Assembly (NCBI RefSeq): GCF_003171655.1
Contig: NZ_QFZL01000006.1
Coordinates: 62,001-126,000, forward strand
Source: Stakelama portus
Lineage (GTDB): Bacteria; Pseudomonadota; Alphaproteobacteria; Sphingomonadales; Sphingomonadaceae
Length of the DNA: 64,000 bases
Reading direction: 5' to 3'
Part shown: positions 44,127 to 54,195 of the stretch, in pieces
Layout: the number at the start of each line of letters is the position of its first letter
Numbering within the stretch: the stretch's first letter is position 1
Notes under the pieces: generated by a model
Databases searched by the model: none
Seen by the model: the letters and a program-made list of their open reading frames with translations, nothing else
What the model was told of the DNA's origin: nothing
Made by a program: the position numbers and the translations under genes

Positions 44127-45284
44127 TTAACGGCTATGCAGCCGCCCGAGTTCAGCCAGCAGCACAGCGATGTCGCGCGCGTCGTGATACAGGCCCAGCC
44201 CGATCCGCAGCACATCGCCGCGCACATCGGTAATCACATCCTGCGCCGCCAGCGCCTCCTGCCACCTGGCGGCATGCGGCGTGCGGAACGCCAGGAAACG
44301 CGCCTGCGGCCCTTCGCCCGGCGGATTGCGCAATTCGGCCTCGCCCAGTGCCGTATCGCCGATCCCGTCGAGCAATTGCGCGCGCAAGGTCGCGACATGC
44401 GCCGACACGGTGGCGGTGGTGATCCCTTCGTTCGCAAGCATGTCGCGCACCGCAACGAAGCGATAGAGCCCCGACGGGTCGAACGTCGCGCCCATATATC
44501 GCCGCGCATCGGGCGCATACCCCACGTGCCCCGGCGGCAGCGAAAGATCGTCGAATTCGGCATACCAGCCAGTGATTTCCGGCCTTGGCCCGAAACCCGG
44601 CGGGGCGTGCAAAATGCCAACCCCTTCCCCCGCCATCGCATATTTATACCCGCCGGCGAGATAGAAGGCGCTGGTGGCCAGCGGCGCGAAATTGGTCTCG
44701 ACCGCCATGAAGCCATGATAGCCGTCGATCACCAGCCATGGCCCGTCGGGCCGCGACAGCGCGGCGAGCCGATCGAGCCCCTGCGTCACATGACCGGTGC
44801 CGAACATCACCTGGCTGATGAAGATCAGGTCATGGTCGCCCGACAGCGCGCGCTCGACGAACATCGCCTCGAACCCCTCGCGCACCGGGACGGTTTCGAG
44901 CACGACACGCCCTGCCTCTACCCAGCGCGCGACCTGGCGACGAAAGCTGTGAAACTCGCCATCGGTCGTCAGGATGTGCACCGGCGCCTTGCCGCGCGCC
45001 GACAGAATGCGGATCAGAAAATCATGCGTGTTGCCGGCGAAAACGACACTGGCCGGATCGGGCAAACCGATCTCGCGCGCGACATGCTCCTGCGCGGCGG
45101 GCCATAGTTCCTCCATCACCCGCGCCCATTTGCGATCGGCCAGCCGCGCCGCATCCTGCCACGCGGCAACCTGACCCACATAGCTGGCATCGGGCCAGAG
45201 ATGATGGCTGTGCGCGGCGAAGTGCAGCCGGTCGGGCGCGGCGGCAAGGCTGCGCTGGAAAAGATGCTTGTAGCTGGCGCTCAC
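44127..45284 (-). CDS. kynureninase-like PLP enzyme
   Basis: A 385-residue class V aminotransferase-fold protein. PLP Lys214 is in GGYKYAMAGEG and the cofactor Asp187 in VIDGYHGF. It is shorter than typical kynureninase. The upstream gene encodes tryptophan 2,3-dioxygenase and its stop overlaps this GTG start by four bases (GTGA), so a tryptophan-to-anthranilate role via kynurenine cleavage is the natural inference. No kynurenine formamidase or monooxygenase gene is in the window. The specificity residues were not checked against KynU. Confidence 0.78.
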   Translation of the reverse strand: MSASYKHLFQRSLAAAPDRLHFAAHSHHLWPDASYVGQVAAWQDAARLADRKWARVMEELWPAAQEHVAREIGLPDPASVVFAGNTHDFLIRILSARGKAPVHILTTDGEFHSFRRQVARWVEAGRVVLETVPVREGFEAMFVERALSGDHDLIFISQVMFGTGHVTQGLDRLAALSRPDGPWLVIDGYHGFMAVETNFAPLATSAFYLAGGYKYAMAGEGVGILHAPPGFGPRPEITGWYAEFDDLSLPPGHVGYAPDARRYMGATFDPSGLYRFVAVRDMLANEGITTATVSAHVATLRAQLLDGIGDTALGEAELRNPPGEGPQARFLAFRTPHAARWQEALAAQDVITDVRGDVLRIGLGLYHDARDIAVLLAELGRLHSR

Positions 45285-46054
45285 AGCTGCGTCCGCAGCG
45301 TCCAGAGTTCGGGAAAGGCGCGTTTCGACAGTGTCGACTGCAGATAGGGCACGCCCGCCGTTCCGCCCGTCCCGCGCTTGCCGCCGATGATGCGGCTGAC
45401 GGTCAGCACATGTTTGTGGCGCCAGGTCGCGAGCGCGTCGTCGATATCGACCAGCTTTTCGGCAAGCTGATAAAGGTCCCAATATTTGTCGGTGTCGCGA
45501 TAGACCTGCGCCCACGCATCCTCGACTTCCGCCGACGGTTGATAGGGCGTGGCCCAGTCGCGGTTCAGCACGGCGTCGGACAATGCGAAACCGGCACGGG
45601 CAAGCGCCGCATTGGCGTCGTCCCACAGGCTGGGCATGCCCGCAAATTCCAGCGTCAGCGGGCCCGGCTCGCCGCCGCCACGCAGGCCCAGCAGCGTTTC
45701 GACCGCGCGAAACTGGTCCGACTGAAACCCCGACGACGTGCCGAGCACACCGCGAAATTCGCTGTAATCGCTCGGCGTCATCGTCGCCAATATCTCCCAG
45801 CTCAGCGTCATCACCGACTGGATGCGGCTGACGCGCGCCAGGCTTTTATAGGCTTCGATCAGCCGCCCCTCGCCGACCAGCGTCTTGGCGAGCAGGATCT
45901 CCGCGATCGTCTGCTTCAGCCACAATTCCTTGGTCTGGTGAATGACGATGAACAGCAGCTCGTCATGCTTTTCCGAAATCGGATGCTGCGCGGCAAGGAG
46001 GTCGTCGAGCGCCAGATAGCGCCCATAGGTCATGTCTTGAATATCGTTGGTCAT
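45281..46054 (-). CDS. kynA: tryptophan 2,3-dioxygenase
   Basis: Haem enzyme that opens the indole ring of Trp to N-formylkynurenine. 257 residues: MTYGRYLALDDLLAAQHP, HDELLFIVIHQTKELWLKQ (with the Trp-binding His and Phe), SRIQSVMTLSWEILATMTPSDYSEFRGVLGTSSGFQS, and the haem ligand His in WRHKHVLTVSRIIGGKRGTGGTAGVPYLQST. Start at 46054 chosen because conservation begins there. It is a typical bacterial TDO, slightly short of the E-family eukaryote enzyme. Confidence 0.95.
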   Translation of the reverse strand: MTNDIQDMTYGRYLALDDLLAAQHPISEKHDELLFIVIHQTKELWLKQTIAEILLAKTLVGEGRLIEAYKSLARVSRIQSVMTLSWEILATMTPSDYSEFRGVLGTSSGFQSDQFRAVETLLGLRGGGEPGPLTLEFAGMPSLWDDANAALARAGFALSDAVLNRDWATPYQPSAEVEDAWAQVYRDTDKYWDLYQLAEKLVDIDDALATWRHKHVLTVSRIIGGKRGTGGTAGVPYLQSTLSKRAFPELWTLRTQL

Positions 46055-46130
46055 GCCGGTCGCTTTAGCGCGCGCCGGGCGGACGCAACAGCCCGTGCTG
46101 CATCGCCTGGCCCCGGCGCGCTGCCAAGGA

Positions 46131-46952
46131 TCAGTCGCGCAGCAATTCGTTGATGCTGGTCTTGCTGCGCGTCTGTTCGTCGACACGCTTGACGATCACC
46201 GCGCAATAGAGGCTGGGCTTTCCATCGCCGCCGCCCATGCTGCCGGGCACGACCACGGCATAGGGCGGCACTTCGCCGCGGAACACTTCGCCGGTCGCGC
46301 GATCGACGATCTTGGTCGATGCGCCCAGATAAACGCCCATCGACAGCACGGCGCCTTCGCCGACGCGGACGCCCTCGGCGACTTCCGCGCGCGCCCCAAT
46401 GAACGCACCGTCGCCGATGATGACGGGGTCGGCCTGCAGCGGCTCGAGCACGCCGCCGATCCCGGCGCCGCCCGACAGATGCACATTCCTGCCGATCTGC
46501 GCGCAGCTGCCCACCGTCGCCCAGGTATCGACCATCGTGCCTTCACCGACATAGGCACCGATATTGACGAAGCTCGGCATCAGCACCGCGCCCTTGCCGA
46601 TATGGCTGCCATGGCGGACGATGCTGCCGGGAACGGCGCGAAATCCCGCCTTGCGGAACGCTTCTTCGCCCCAGCCGTGAAACTTGCTCGGCACCTTGTC
46701 GAACCAGTTGGCGCCACCCGGCCCCGGCATCACGACATTGTCGTTGAGGCGAAAGCTGAGCAGCACGGCCTTTTTGAGCCACTGATTGACTTGCCAGCCG
46801 CCATCGCCCTTCGGCTCGGCGACGCGCGCCTGACCGCTGTCGAGCAGGTTCAGCGCCTCGGCTACTGCTTCGCGCACAGCACCTTGCGTCGAAGCGCCGA
46901 TATCGGCCCGGGCTTCCCAGGCGGCGTCGATCGTTGCGGAAAGGTCGTTCAC
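46131..46952 (-). CDS. dapD: tetrahydrodipicolinate N-succinyltransferase
   Basis: Third step of the succinylase lysine/meso-DAP route. 273 residues, a left-handed beta-helix of hexapeptide repeats ([81 protein letters not shown]) with helical ends. The start is a GTG at 46952, whose TGA overlap with the upstream HAD gene (GTGA) indicates coupling. dapE is not in the window. Confidence 0.97.
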   Translation of the reverse strand: MNDLSATIDAAWEARADIGASTQGAVREAVAEALNLLDSGQARVAEPKGDGGWQVNQWLKKAVLLSFRLNDNVVMPGPGGANWFDKVPSKFHGWGEEAFRKAGFRAVPGSIVRHGSHIGKGAVLMPSFVNIGAYVGEGTMVDTWATVGSCAQIGRNVHLSGGAGIGGVLEPLQADPVIIGDGAFIGARAEVAEGVRVGEGAVLSMGVYLGASTKIVDRATGEVFRGEVPPYAVVVPGSMGGGDGKPSLYCAVIVKRVDEQTRSKTSINELLRD

Positions 46953-47620
46953 GCTTGTTCCTCCATGATGGCGTGCAGCCACGCCGCGAGATCGGACACA
47001 ATATGATCGACATAGCTGCGGTCGGTGCAGTTCGGCGGCTGCTCCGATCCGTTGTCGACCCATAGGGTGGTCATCCCGATGTCCTTGGCGGGTTTCAGAT
47101 TGCGGGCAAGATCCTCTGCGAAAAGCGATTGCGCGGGATCGAGGTCATAGGCATCGCACAGGCCGCGATACGCCACCGGATCGGGCTTTGGCCGATAGGC
47201 GCTGGCATGCACGTCGTGGATCGCTTCGAACGCGCCGGTCAGGCCCAGCCGATCGAGCACACGCTCGGCATAGGGCGCATCGGCATTGGTGAAGATCAGC
47301 TTGCGCCCGGGCAGTCGCGCGATCGCGCCGACGAGTGATTCGTCGCGGGCCAGTGCATCGAGTTCGATATCATGGACATCGGCATAGAATTCGTGCGGAT
47401 CGACACCGTGATCGGCCATCAATCCGTTCAGCGTCGTGCCATGATGATGAAAATAATGTTTTTGTACGCGCCGCGCCTCGACCGGGTCGAGGTCAAGCAG
47501 GCGTGCAACATAGTCGCCGATCCGCCGATCGACGAGCGCGAACAGCCCCGTGCTCGCCGGATAGAGCGTATTGTCGAGATCGAAGATCCAGTTACGCACA
47601 TGGGACAAGGAGGCTGGCAT
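46949..47620 (-). CDS. HAD-family phosphatase, pyrimidine 5'-nucleotidase type
   Basis: A 223-residue HAD subfamily IA protein with [13 protein letters not shown] (nucleophile and acid Asp), [19 protein letters not shown] (Thr/Asn motif II), [13 protein letters not shown] (Lys motif III) and [16 protein letters not shown] (motif IV). The DNTLYP motif and [12 protein letters not shown] cap match the pyrimidine 5'-nucleotidase/SDT1-like group. The ATG at 47620 follows an AGGAGG-like site. Substrate is inferred from the family only. It sits first in a two-gene operon with dapD. Confidence 0.9.
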   Translation of the reverse strand: MPASLSHVRNWIFDLDNTLYPASTGLFALVDRRIGDYVARLLDLDPVEARRVQKHYFHHHGTTLNGLMADHGVDPHEFYADVHDIELDALARDESLVGAIARLPGRKLIFTNADAPYAERVLDRLGLTGAFEAIHDVHASAYRPKPDPVAYRGLCDAYDLDPAQSLFAEDLARNLKPAKDIGMTTLWVDNGSEQPPNCTDRSYVDHIVSDLAAWLHAIMEEQA

Positions 47621-47751
47621 CGCGCGCCGTCTAGAACCTGAGGGATGGCGCCGCAACGGGCGAGCGGAAAAAGACGCTCGCGCGAATTTGCTGCTATCAG
47701 GGAATTAACCGATCCGCGGCATCACGGATCGATCGGGCACGGGAGATGGCG

Positions 47752-50100
47752 ATGGGTTCGAAGTTGCGCGGACGGCTGTTTCAGTCAGCGGGGCTTGGCG
47801 GCGCGATGCTGGTTGCGGCGTGCAGCGGCGGCGGTGGCGGCGGCACCAGTTACACGCCACCACCCCCGCCTTCCCCGCCGACGACGCCAACTCCGCCGGA
47901 TACGCCGACACCGACGCCCACCCCTACGCCGATCGACTATAACACTGCCGAATATCGCGCGACGGTGGGCGCGGTTTCGATGAACGCGCTCGCCGCCTAT
48001 CAGGACGGCGCGACCGGCAACGGCATCCGCGTCGGCATCATCGACAGCGGCATCGACTTGCAAAGCGAGGAATTCGGCGATTGTTCGGGCGGAGTCGGTA
48101 CGGGAAGCTGTCGCATCCTTTCGGTATCGAGCGACACGGCGGGAAACGGCACGCTCGACGATGAAGGGGGGCACGGTACCGCCGTCGCCTTCACGCTGGC
48201 GGGGCGCCGCAACGGCGCCGGAACCCATGGCGTCGCGTTCGACACGCAACTGATCGTGTTGCGCGCCGATTCGCCGGGAAGCTGCGCCACCTATGATCCG
48301 GCCGACGAAGACAGCGGCTGCAGTTTCGATGATCGCGACATTGCGCGCGGGCTCGACATCGCCCGGAACAACGGTGCGCGCGTCGTCAATATCTCGCTGG
48401 GCGGAAGCGCGCCGAGCGCGACCTTGATCCAGGCGATATCGCGCGCAACCGCAGCCGGGGTGATCATTGTGATCTCCGCCGGGAATGACAGCGAAGCCAA
48501 TCCCGATCCCTTCACCTCGCCTGCGACCAACGCAGCCCAGTCGAACGGACTGATCATCATCGCTGGCTCGGTCGACGCCGGCGATACCATCTCCGATTTC
48601 AGCAACCGGGCGGGCACGGGCCAGAATGTCTATCTCGCCGCCGTCGGCGAATCGGTGCGCGCACCCGATGAGACCAACACCCCCTATCTCTGGTCGGGCA
48701 CGTCCTTTGCCGCGCCGCAGATTGCCGGCGCAGTCGCGCTGCTCGCCCAGGCGTTTCCCAATCTGACCCCCGGCGAGATCGTCCAGCTGCTCTTCACCAC
48801 GGCGCGCGATGCGGGCGCGACGGGCACCGACGCCATTTATGGCCGCGGCATCCTCGACCTCACCCGCGCATTCCAGCCGGTGGGAACGACATCGGTCGCG
48901 GGCACGCGCGCCGTGGCTTCGACCAGCGTCAACGCGACGCTTTCCTCACCAATGGGCGATGCACGACAGGGCACGCTCGGCATGGTGGTGCTCGACGGAT
49001 TCGACCGTGCCTTTGCGATGGAGTTCGCCGGAACAATCCGTCGCGCCGCTCCGACAAAACGGCTTACCGGCGCGCTGGCGGGACGGCAGCAGGGCTTTTC
49101 GCTCGGCTATGGCGACATGGGTATTGCGGTGCGGATCGCGCCCGGCCGCGAAGGCATACGGATCGAACGGCTGGCCATCGGCACCCAGGATGCAGAGCGT
49201 GCGCGGCTGATCGCCGCGTCGATCACCGGACGGATGGGAAGCGACCTGCAATATGCGTTCGGCGCGTCGGAAAGCGGCGGCGCGCTGACCGCCCGGCTGG
49301 CGGGGCGTGAAGATCCGGCATTCCTGATCGCAAGCGATCCGACGACCGGATCGGGATTCGACAGCGACAGCGGAACCTCCGTCGCGCTGCGCCAGCGTTT
49401 CGGCCCCTGGGGCGTCAGCTTCGCCACCGAATATGGCGATGTACTCACACGCTCGATTGCGCAGGAACCCGATCTTGCGCGGCGACGCGACCGAATGGCC
49501 TATGACCGGATGACTCTCGCGCTCGACCGCCGGTTCGGCGATCTGCGGCTGGGCGTCACGGGGTCGCGGCTGCGCGAGGCAGACAGCGTGCTGGGCGCCC
49601 GGTTCAGCGGCGCGCTCGGTTCGGCAGGCGCGCAAAGCTGGTTCGTCGATCTCGCCGCGCGCTATCAGCTGGGCGATGGCTTCACGGCGGGCGCTTCGTG
49701 GCGTCAGGGCTGGACCCAGGCGCGGCTGCGCGGCGGCATTATCGGATCGGGCACGATCCGTACCAACGGCTTTGCCGCCGATATCGGCAAACAGGGGATC
49801 TTCGCGCGCTATGACCGGTTCGGCCTGCGCGTTTCGCAGCCCTTGCGAGTCAGCAGCGGCGGGCTGAACCTCACGCTGCCTGCCGGATGGGATTATGCCA
49901 CCGAAACAGTCAGCGACTGGTCGCGACAACGCGTCAATCTGACGCCACAGGGTCGCGAAATCGATGTCGAAGCAAGCTATTGGACCGGGTTCGGTGGCGG
50001 AAACTGGGGCGCCAATCTCTTCTGGCGCCGCGATCCCGGCAATATCGCGGCGATGCCCGATGATGTCGGCGGTGCCATACAGGCAAAGTTTTCCTTCTGA
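47752..50100 (+). CDS. subtilisin-like autotransporter protease with lipoprotein signal
   Basis: A 782-residue protein. The N-terminus has lipobox LVAAC with Cys24, then a poly-Gly/Ser patch, and a Pro/Thr-rich linker (residues 36-61). The S8 catalytic domain has Asp98 (IIDSGID), His141 (GGHGT) and Ser318 (SGTSFAAP). The C-terminal ~260 residues have alternating beta pattern and a final Phe (QAKFSF), as expected of an autotransporter barrel, so it should be exposed on the cell surface. I chose the second ATG (47752) because GGGAG lies six bases before it; the first ATG (47746) overlaps that site. Combination of lipobox with barrel is uncommon. Confidence 0.85.
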   Translation: MGSKLRGRLFQSAGLGGAMLVAACSGGGGGGTSYTPPPPPSPPTTPTPPDTPTPTPTPTPIDYNTAEYRATVGAVSMNALAAYQDGATGNGIRVGIIDSGIDLQSEEFGDCSGGVGTGSCRILSVSSDTAGNGTLDDEGGHGTAVAFTLAGRRNGAGTHGVAFDTQLIVLRADSPGSCATYDPADEDSGCSFDDRDIARGLDIARNNGARVVNISLGGSAPSATLIQAISRATAAGVIIVISAGNDSEANPDPFTSPATNAAQSNGLIIIAGSVDAGDTISDFSNRAGTGQNVYLAAVGESVRAPDETNTPYLWSGTSFAAPQIAGAVALLAQAFPNLTPGEIVQLLFTTARDAGATGTDAIYGRGILDLTRAFQPVGTTSVAGTRAVASTSVNATLSSPMGDARQGTLGMVVLDGFDRAFAMEFAGTIRRAAPTKRLTGALAGRQQGFSLGYGDMGIAVRIAPGREGIRIERLAIGTQDAERARLIAASITGRMGSDLQYAFGASESGGALTARLAGREDPAFLIASDPTTGSGFDSDSGTSVALRQRFGPWGVSFATEYGDVLTRSIAQEPDLARRRDRMAYDRMTLALDRRFGDLRLGVTGSRLREADSVLGARFSGALGSAGAQSWFVDLAARYQLGDGFTAGASWRQGWTQARLRGGIIGSGTIRTNGFAADIGKQGIFARYDRFGLRVSQPLRVSSGGLNLTLPAGWDYATETVSDWSRQRVNLTPQGREIDVEASYWTGFGGGNWGANLFWRRDPGNIAAMPDDVGGAIQAKFSF

Positions 50101-50145
50101 CGCAAGGAGTGGCGGAGCCGCGTCGGGCTCCCCATCTCTCCGTCC

Positions 50146-51144
50146 ATGACCGATTATGCGATGCTCGATCTGGTTCCCGTCATTCAGGGCGGGACCGTTG
50201 GTAAAGCGCTGACAAGGGCCGCCGAACTCGCCGCCCATGCCGAAGCGACCGGATACAAACGCTATTGGGTTGCCGAACATCACGGCATGGCCGGGATCGC
50301 CAGCGCCGCGACGGCGGTGGTGATCGGCCATGTCGGCGCCGCCACGAAGAGCATCCGCATTGGCGCGGGCGGCATCATGCTTCCCAATCATGCCCCGCTG
50401 GTGATCGCCGAACAATTCGGCACGCTCGACGCGCTCTATCCCGGTCGCATCGACCTGGGGCTGGGCCGTGCGCCCGGATCGGACCAGCGCGTGGCACAGG
50501 CGCTGCGGCGAACGCTGACCAGCGACCCGCAGGCCTTTCCGCGCGATGTCATGGAACTGCAGAGCTATTTCGCCGATGACGGCGAAACCGGGATTCAGGC
50601 CGTGCCCGGCGCGGGCGCACGGCCCGGGCTGTGGATATTGGGATCGAGCCTGTTCGGTGCGCAGCTCGCCGCCGTACTGGGGCTCCCCTATGCGTTCGCT
50701 TCGCATTTCGCGCCGGGGCAGATGGACGAGGCGATCGAGACCTATCGCCGCAATTTCCGCCCGTCGCAGGTCCTAGAAAAGCCGCATGTGATGCTCGGCT
50801 TCAATGTCTTCGCCGCCGACACCGATGAGGAAGCCGCGCTGCTCGCCACGTCGGCGCAGCAGACCTTCGTTGCGATCCGCACTACCGGAAAAGGCATTCC
50901 GCTGCCCCCGCCGGTGCCCGGCTATCGCGAATCGCTGGGTCCCCGGGAAAACGCGGTGCTCGATTCGGTGCTTTCCTGCGCCGCGATCGGCAGCCCGGAA
51001 AGCGTCTCGCGACAGATCGCCGCCTTTATCGAACGCACGCAGGTCGACGAGATCATGTTCGTCAGCTCGATCTATGATTTCGAGGCCCGCAAGCGCAGCT
51101 TCGCGATTGCCGCCGAAGCAATGCGCGCGTTCGAACCGGCCTAG
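50146..51144 (+). CDS. LLM-class flavin-dependent oxidoreductase
   Basis: A 332-residue TIM-barrel flavoprotein of the luciferase-like group 1 (YhbW/MsnO8 type): [86 protein letters not shown], and [27 protein letters not shown]. Uses FMNH2 or F420; substrate unknown. Gene begins 45 bases after the S8 protease gene. Confidence 0.9.
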   Translation: MTDYAMLDLVPVIQGGTVGKALTRAAELAAHAEATGYKRYWVAEHHGMAGIASAATAVVIGHVGAATKSIRIGAGGIMLPNHAPLVIAEQFGTLDALYPGRIDLGLGRAPGSDQRVAQALRRTLTSDPQAFPRDVMELQSYFADDGETGIQAVPGAGARPGLWILGSSLFGAQLAAVLGLPYAFASHFAPGQMDEAIETYRRNFRPSQVLEKPHVMLGFNVFAADTDEEAALLATSAQQTFVAIRTTGKGIPLPPPVPGYRESLGPRENAVLDSVLSCAAIGSPESVSRQIAAFIERTQVDEIMFVSSIYDFEARKRSFAIAAEAMRAFEPA

Positions 51145-51198
51145 GTCGTGAACCCGTAAACGGCACCGCCGAGGCGCCGGAATGGCGAACATCTCGAC

Positions 51199-52656
51199 CT
51201 AATCCGGCCGCAACCTCTCGATCGGCGCGGTCGTGCTGGTGGTCGCACTTGGACTTGCCCCTCCGAACAGCCAGTCGAGCCCAACGCGTATTCGGTCGGG
51301 ATATGCGCCGACAGCGATCGTCAATGCCACGCTGACTGCGGAAACCAGCAACCCGGTCAATGTCGAGCGCTGCTTTTTCTCGGCATTGCTCTCCAGTCGC
51401 ACCAGCGCCATCCGCGCCAGCACCCCCGCATTCTGAGGCGCCGATCCGCGCAACTCCATTTCGATGCTGACCAGGTCGTCAAAAATCTGGACCCGGTCGA
51501 GCCACCCGGGCAGCGCATCGACAATGGTTTCCCGCAAAACCTCTATGCCGGGATAAAATGGCACTTGCCGCTTTGCTCCGATCAGGTGGTCAAACCAGGT
51601 GGGCCAGTCCGCATGCGGCGGCGATTCCCCGTCCGCTGATTCAGGAGGCAGATAGATGTGCCGATTGGAAAGCCATTTGCGTCGTTGAAAGAAAAGCGTG
51701 CGCGGCGCCCAGCGCTCGAACGCATAAAAGCGGAGCATCTTGTCGTTCTTGAACATCTTGATCAGATGCGCGTTCAGGCGAAAGATCAGAAAGCTGCGTT
51801 GCCTTTCAAAAAGATCCGGCGACATTTGCAACGCCATCAACTCACTCGTTTCACGGTTCAGGCGGCGCGTCCCGGCGAGCATATCGTCGCTTTCGCTGCG
51901 GTAGCGCAAACTGCCTGCCCACAGGGGAAACAGCACGAACGCTACATACAGAATGAGAATCAGGATCGTGATCGACAGTGAACTGAGCGCTACGCCGCCC
52001 AAAACGATCTGGTGATCGACTCCCGCTTCCAGGAACGGATAGATTGCGCGCCACAATGCCAGTGCAAACGTGCCGATCGACGCGGCGGCAAGCACATTGC
52101 GCGTTACCGGCCCGATGAACGGGTCGAATGCCATCGACGCGATCTGACGCAACCCGATGACGACACCGGGCAGAGCACCAATGCTGAAATAAAGAAACAA
52201 TGCCCGGGGCAACGCGCTTTCGTCGCCGGCATGATAGGCGAAGGATAGCCGGAACACCGCGACCAATATCGTCAGGAAAGCCGCTGCGCTCAGCGCGATC
52301 AACAAGGTTTCGACCTTTCCCGACGTAACGGTATTGGCCGTGGCCTGAACCAGATTCGCGCGCTGATTCTTTTCGTCGCTGAAGTTTCCCGACGCGACCT
52401 GGATGATCCATCCAAGCAGCGCCGCCCCGACCGCAACTGCGCATGCGACCGTCAGGAAAAAACCGTGCCAGACGCCGAACAGGAACCAGAATTTCGACGC
52501 CAGAAAGAAAGCCGAGACAATTCCGTACACGCCATTGAATATCACCGAAGGAATCTTGAATTCGGTGAAGAAGTTCAGAACTCCCAGCGCCAGCAGGATC
52601 GCAATCTCGGCGATGAAGAAGAGCGAGAAAACGGCGATTTCAACGGCGATGTGCAC
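51199..52656 (-). CDS. orphan polytopic membrane protein, unknown function
   Basis: A 485-residue protein with hydrophobic segments at about residues 5-27, 39-60, 63-86, 118-136, 151-166, 190-207 and 219-247, a middle soluble domain (about 255-430) with charged sections such as DDMLAGTRRLNRETSELMALQ and WAPRTLFFQRRKWLSNRHIYLPPES, and a last hydrophobic segment near residues 438-456. Composition is visibly lower in G+C and richer in Lys/Asn/Phe codons than neighbours, suggesting recent acquisition. No motif or family is recognised. It is monocistronic between the LLM enzyme and the histidine kinase. Confidence 0.7.
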   Translation of the reverse strand: MHIAVEIAVFSLFFIAEIAILLALGVLNFFTEFKIPSVIFNGVYGIVSAFFLASKFWFLFGVWHGFFLTVACAVAVGAALLGWIIQVASGNFSDEKNQRANLVQATANTVTSGKVETLLIALSAAAFLTILVAVFRLSFAYHAGDESALPRALFLYFSIGALPGVVIGLRQIASMAFDPFIGPVTRNVLAAASIGTFALALWRAIYPFLEAGVDHQIVLGGVALSSLSITILILILYVAFVLFPLWAGSLRYRSESDDMLAGTRRLNRETSELMALQMSPDLFERQRSFLIFRLNAHLIKMFKNDKMLRFYAFERWAPRTLFFQRRKWLSNRHIYLPPESADGESPPHADWPTWFDHLIGAKRQVPFYPGIEVLRETIVDALPGWLDRVQIFDDLVSIEMELRGSAPQNAGVLARMALVRLESNAEKKQRSTLTGLLVSAVSVALTIAVGAYPDRIRVGLDWLFGGASPSATTSTTAPIERLRPD

Positions 52657-52774
52657 AGCGCTTCCCCCAAAGCTGCTGCGATCAGGATAGGCGCTCGGGC
52701 AATGACGACAAGATGGTTAACGCGGGACGCCTGTCACTCTTCGGCACAGTCCGAAAATTGGCTCGAAAGGATAT

Positions 52775-54151
52775 TCAGCCCGCAAGCGGGAGCCTGAGCC
52801 GTACGAGCAGGCCGCCCAGATCCTCGCTTTCCTCGAGGCTGACCGTGCCGTCGTAAATCTCGGCGACGTCGCGGACGATCGCGAGACCCAGTCCCGTGCC
52901 CGGCTTGCCGCTGTCGAGCCGCACGCCGCGATCGAATATGCGCTGTCGGTCGGCCTCGGCAATCCCGGCGCCGTCGTCCTCGACCAGTATTTCGACGCAT
53001 CCGGCCTGCGCACTGACGGTGACGAACACGCTGCCGCCGCCGTATTTCGCAGCATTTTCGACCAGATTGCCCAGCAGATCGTCAAGATCCTGACGTTCGA
53101 TATGCGCGACCAGATCCTTTTGTCCGTCAATGTCGATCCGGACATTGGGATAGAGCCGCGCCACTGCGCGCTCGACTGCCTCGACCGCTGGCCAAATCTG
53201 CGCGCGGCTATGCGCGCTGCCGCGCCGCCCCACGGCGCGGGCGCGGGCAAGATGATGGTCGATCTGGCGCCGCATCGTCCGCGCCTCGCGAATCACGGCG
53301 TCGGGAAGGTCGGACTGGCCCGCAGCCGCCGCATTCATGATGACGCTGAGCGGCGTTTTGAGCGCATGGGCGAGGTTGCCCGCGTGCATGCGCGCTTCCT
53401 CCGCCTGTTTGTCATTATGTTCGACCAGTGCGTTCAGTTCCTCGACCATCGGCGCGACTTCGGCGGGCATCGGCCCTTCGATCCGCTTCGATTGTCCCGC
53501 GCGCATTTTCGCCAGTTCGGCGCGCACCTTGCGCAGCGGCCCAAGGCCATACCAGGTCTGCAGCGCGACCATCAGCATCAGCCCCAGCCCCAGAATCAGG
53601 AAGCTGCGCACCAGCGTACGGCGAAGCTGCGACAGCTGCGCATCCAGCGTCGCGCGCGATTCGGCGACCTGAAACCGCCAGCGTATCGGCGATCCGGGCA
53701 GCGTCAGGTCGCGTTCGGCAACGCGCAGATCCTGGTCGAACTGCGTGCTGTTATAGATGTGCATCGCCTGGTCGTTGTGATTTTCCTCGGTCGCGAGCCG
53801 CCAGTCCCACAGCGAACGCGACGGATAATAGATGCCGGTCTGGTCGCTGCTGATCTGGTAATAGGCGCCCGAAAAGGGTTCGAGAAAACGCTGATCGGCG
53901 GGCTCGCGGCTGAGCACCAGCCGTCCGTCGGGGCCGAATTCGGCCGAGGCGATGATCGAATAGAGCAGGAATTCGAGCTGATCGTCGAAATTCTTGGTGA
54001 AGGCGGCCGTCAGCACGCCGTTCAGCGCGATGCCGCCGCCGGTCAGCAACACCATGATCCACGCGGCAGCGACGAATATCATCCGGCGGCTGACCGATCC
54101 GGTCACCCGCAGATAGGAACGCGGCTGAAAACTGGGTTCGGCGTCGGCCAC
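52775..54151 (-). CDS. sensor histidine kinase of the HK/RR/PepSY operon
   Basis: A 458-residue inner-membrane kinase. Two hydrophobic segments (about 24-50 and 181-203) bracket a periplasmic domain of about 130 residues, followed by HAMP, the phospho-acceptor His262 in NLAHALKTPLSVIMN, N box NLVENAAKYGG, and G1 DDGAGIAEAD with GTGLGLAIVRDVAE. This is the PhoQ/QseC-like class of HisKA kinases. The upstream OmpR-type regulator gene ends 44 bases before. The signal is unknown; a PepSY protein in the same operon suggests envelope sensing. Confidence 0.92.
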   Translation of the reverse strand: MADAEPSFQPRSYLRVTGSVSRRMIFVAAAWIMVLLTGGGIALNGVLTAAFTKNFDDQLEFLLYSIIASAEFGPDGRLVLSREPADQRFLEPFSGAYYQISSDQTGIYYPSRSLWDWRLATEENHNDQAMHIYNSTQFDQDLRVAERDLTLPGSPIRWRFQVAESRATLDAQLSQLRRTLVRSFLILGLGLMLMVALQTWYGLGPLRKVRAELAKMRAGQSKRIEGPMPAEVAPMVEELNALVEHNDKQAEEARMHAGNLAHALKTPLSVIMNAAAAGQSDLPDAVIREARTMRRQIDHHLARARAVGRRGSAHSRAQIWPAVEAVERAVARLYPNVRIDIDGQKDLVAHIERQDLDDLLGNLVENAAKYGGGSVFVTVSAQAGCVEILVEDDGAGIAEADRQRIFDRGVRLDSGKPGTGLGLAIVRDVAEIYDGTVSLEESEDLGGLLVRLRLPLAG

Positions 54152-54195
54152 GGCGCAAACGTCTCCTGCCTGCTACCGCGCCCGCGGCGGCACCA

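Noticed and set aside
44976..45626. Long N-terminal extension of the kynureninase-like frame to 45626
   Set aside because: It overlaps the TDO gene on the same strand in another frame; the GTG at 45284 with GTGA coupling explains the start.
47710..47731. CGATCCG/CGGATCG inverted repeat before the S8 protease gene
   Set aside because: Seven base pairs with 8-base loop in a region without other signals; too weak to call an operator or riboswitch.
47857..47935. CCACC/CGACGC/CGACAC-rich DNA in the S8 protease linker as a tandem repeat or CRISPR-like feature
   Set aside because: It is coding sequence for a Pro/Thr-rich linker; period is irregular and there are no spacers.
48946..50706. 586-codon minus-strand frame opposite the S8 protease barrel and LLM enzyme
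   Set aside because: Crosses two well-supported plus-strand genes and contains no recognisable domain.
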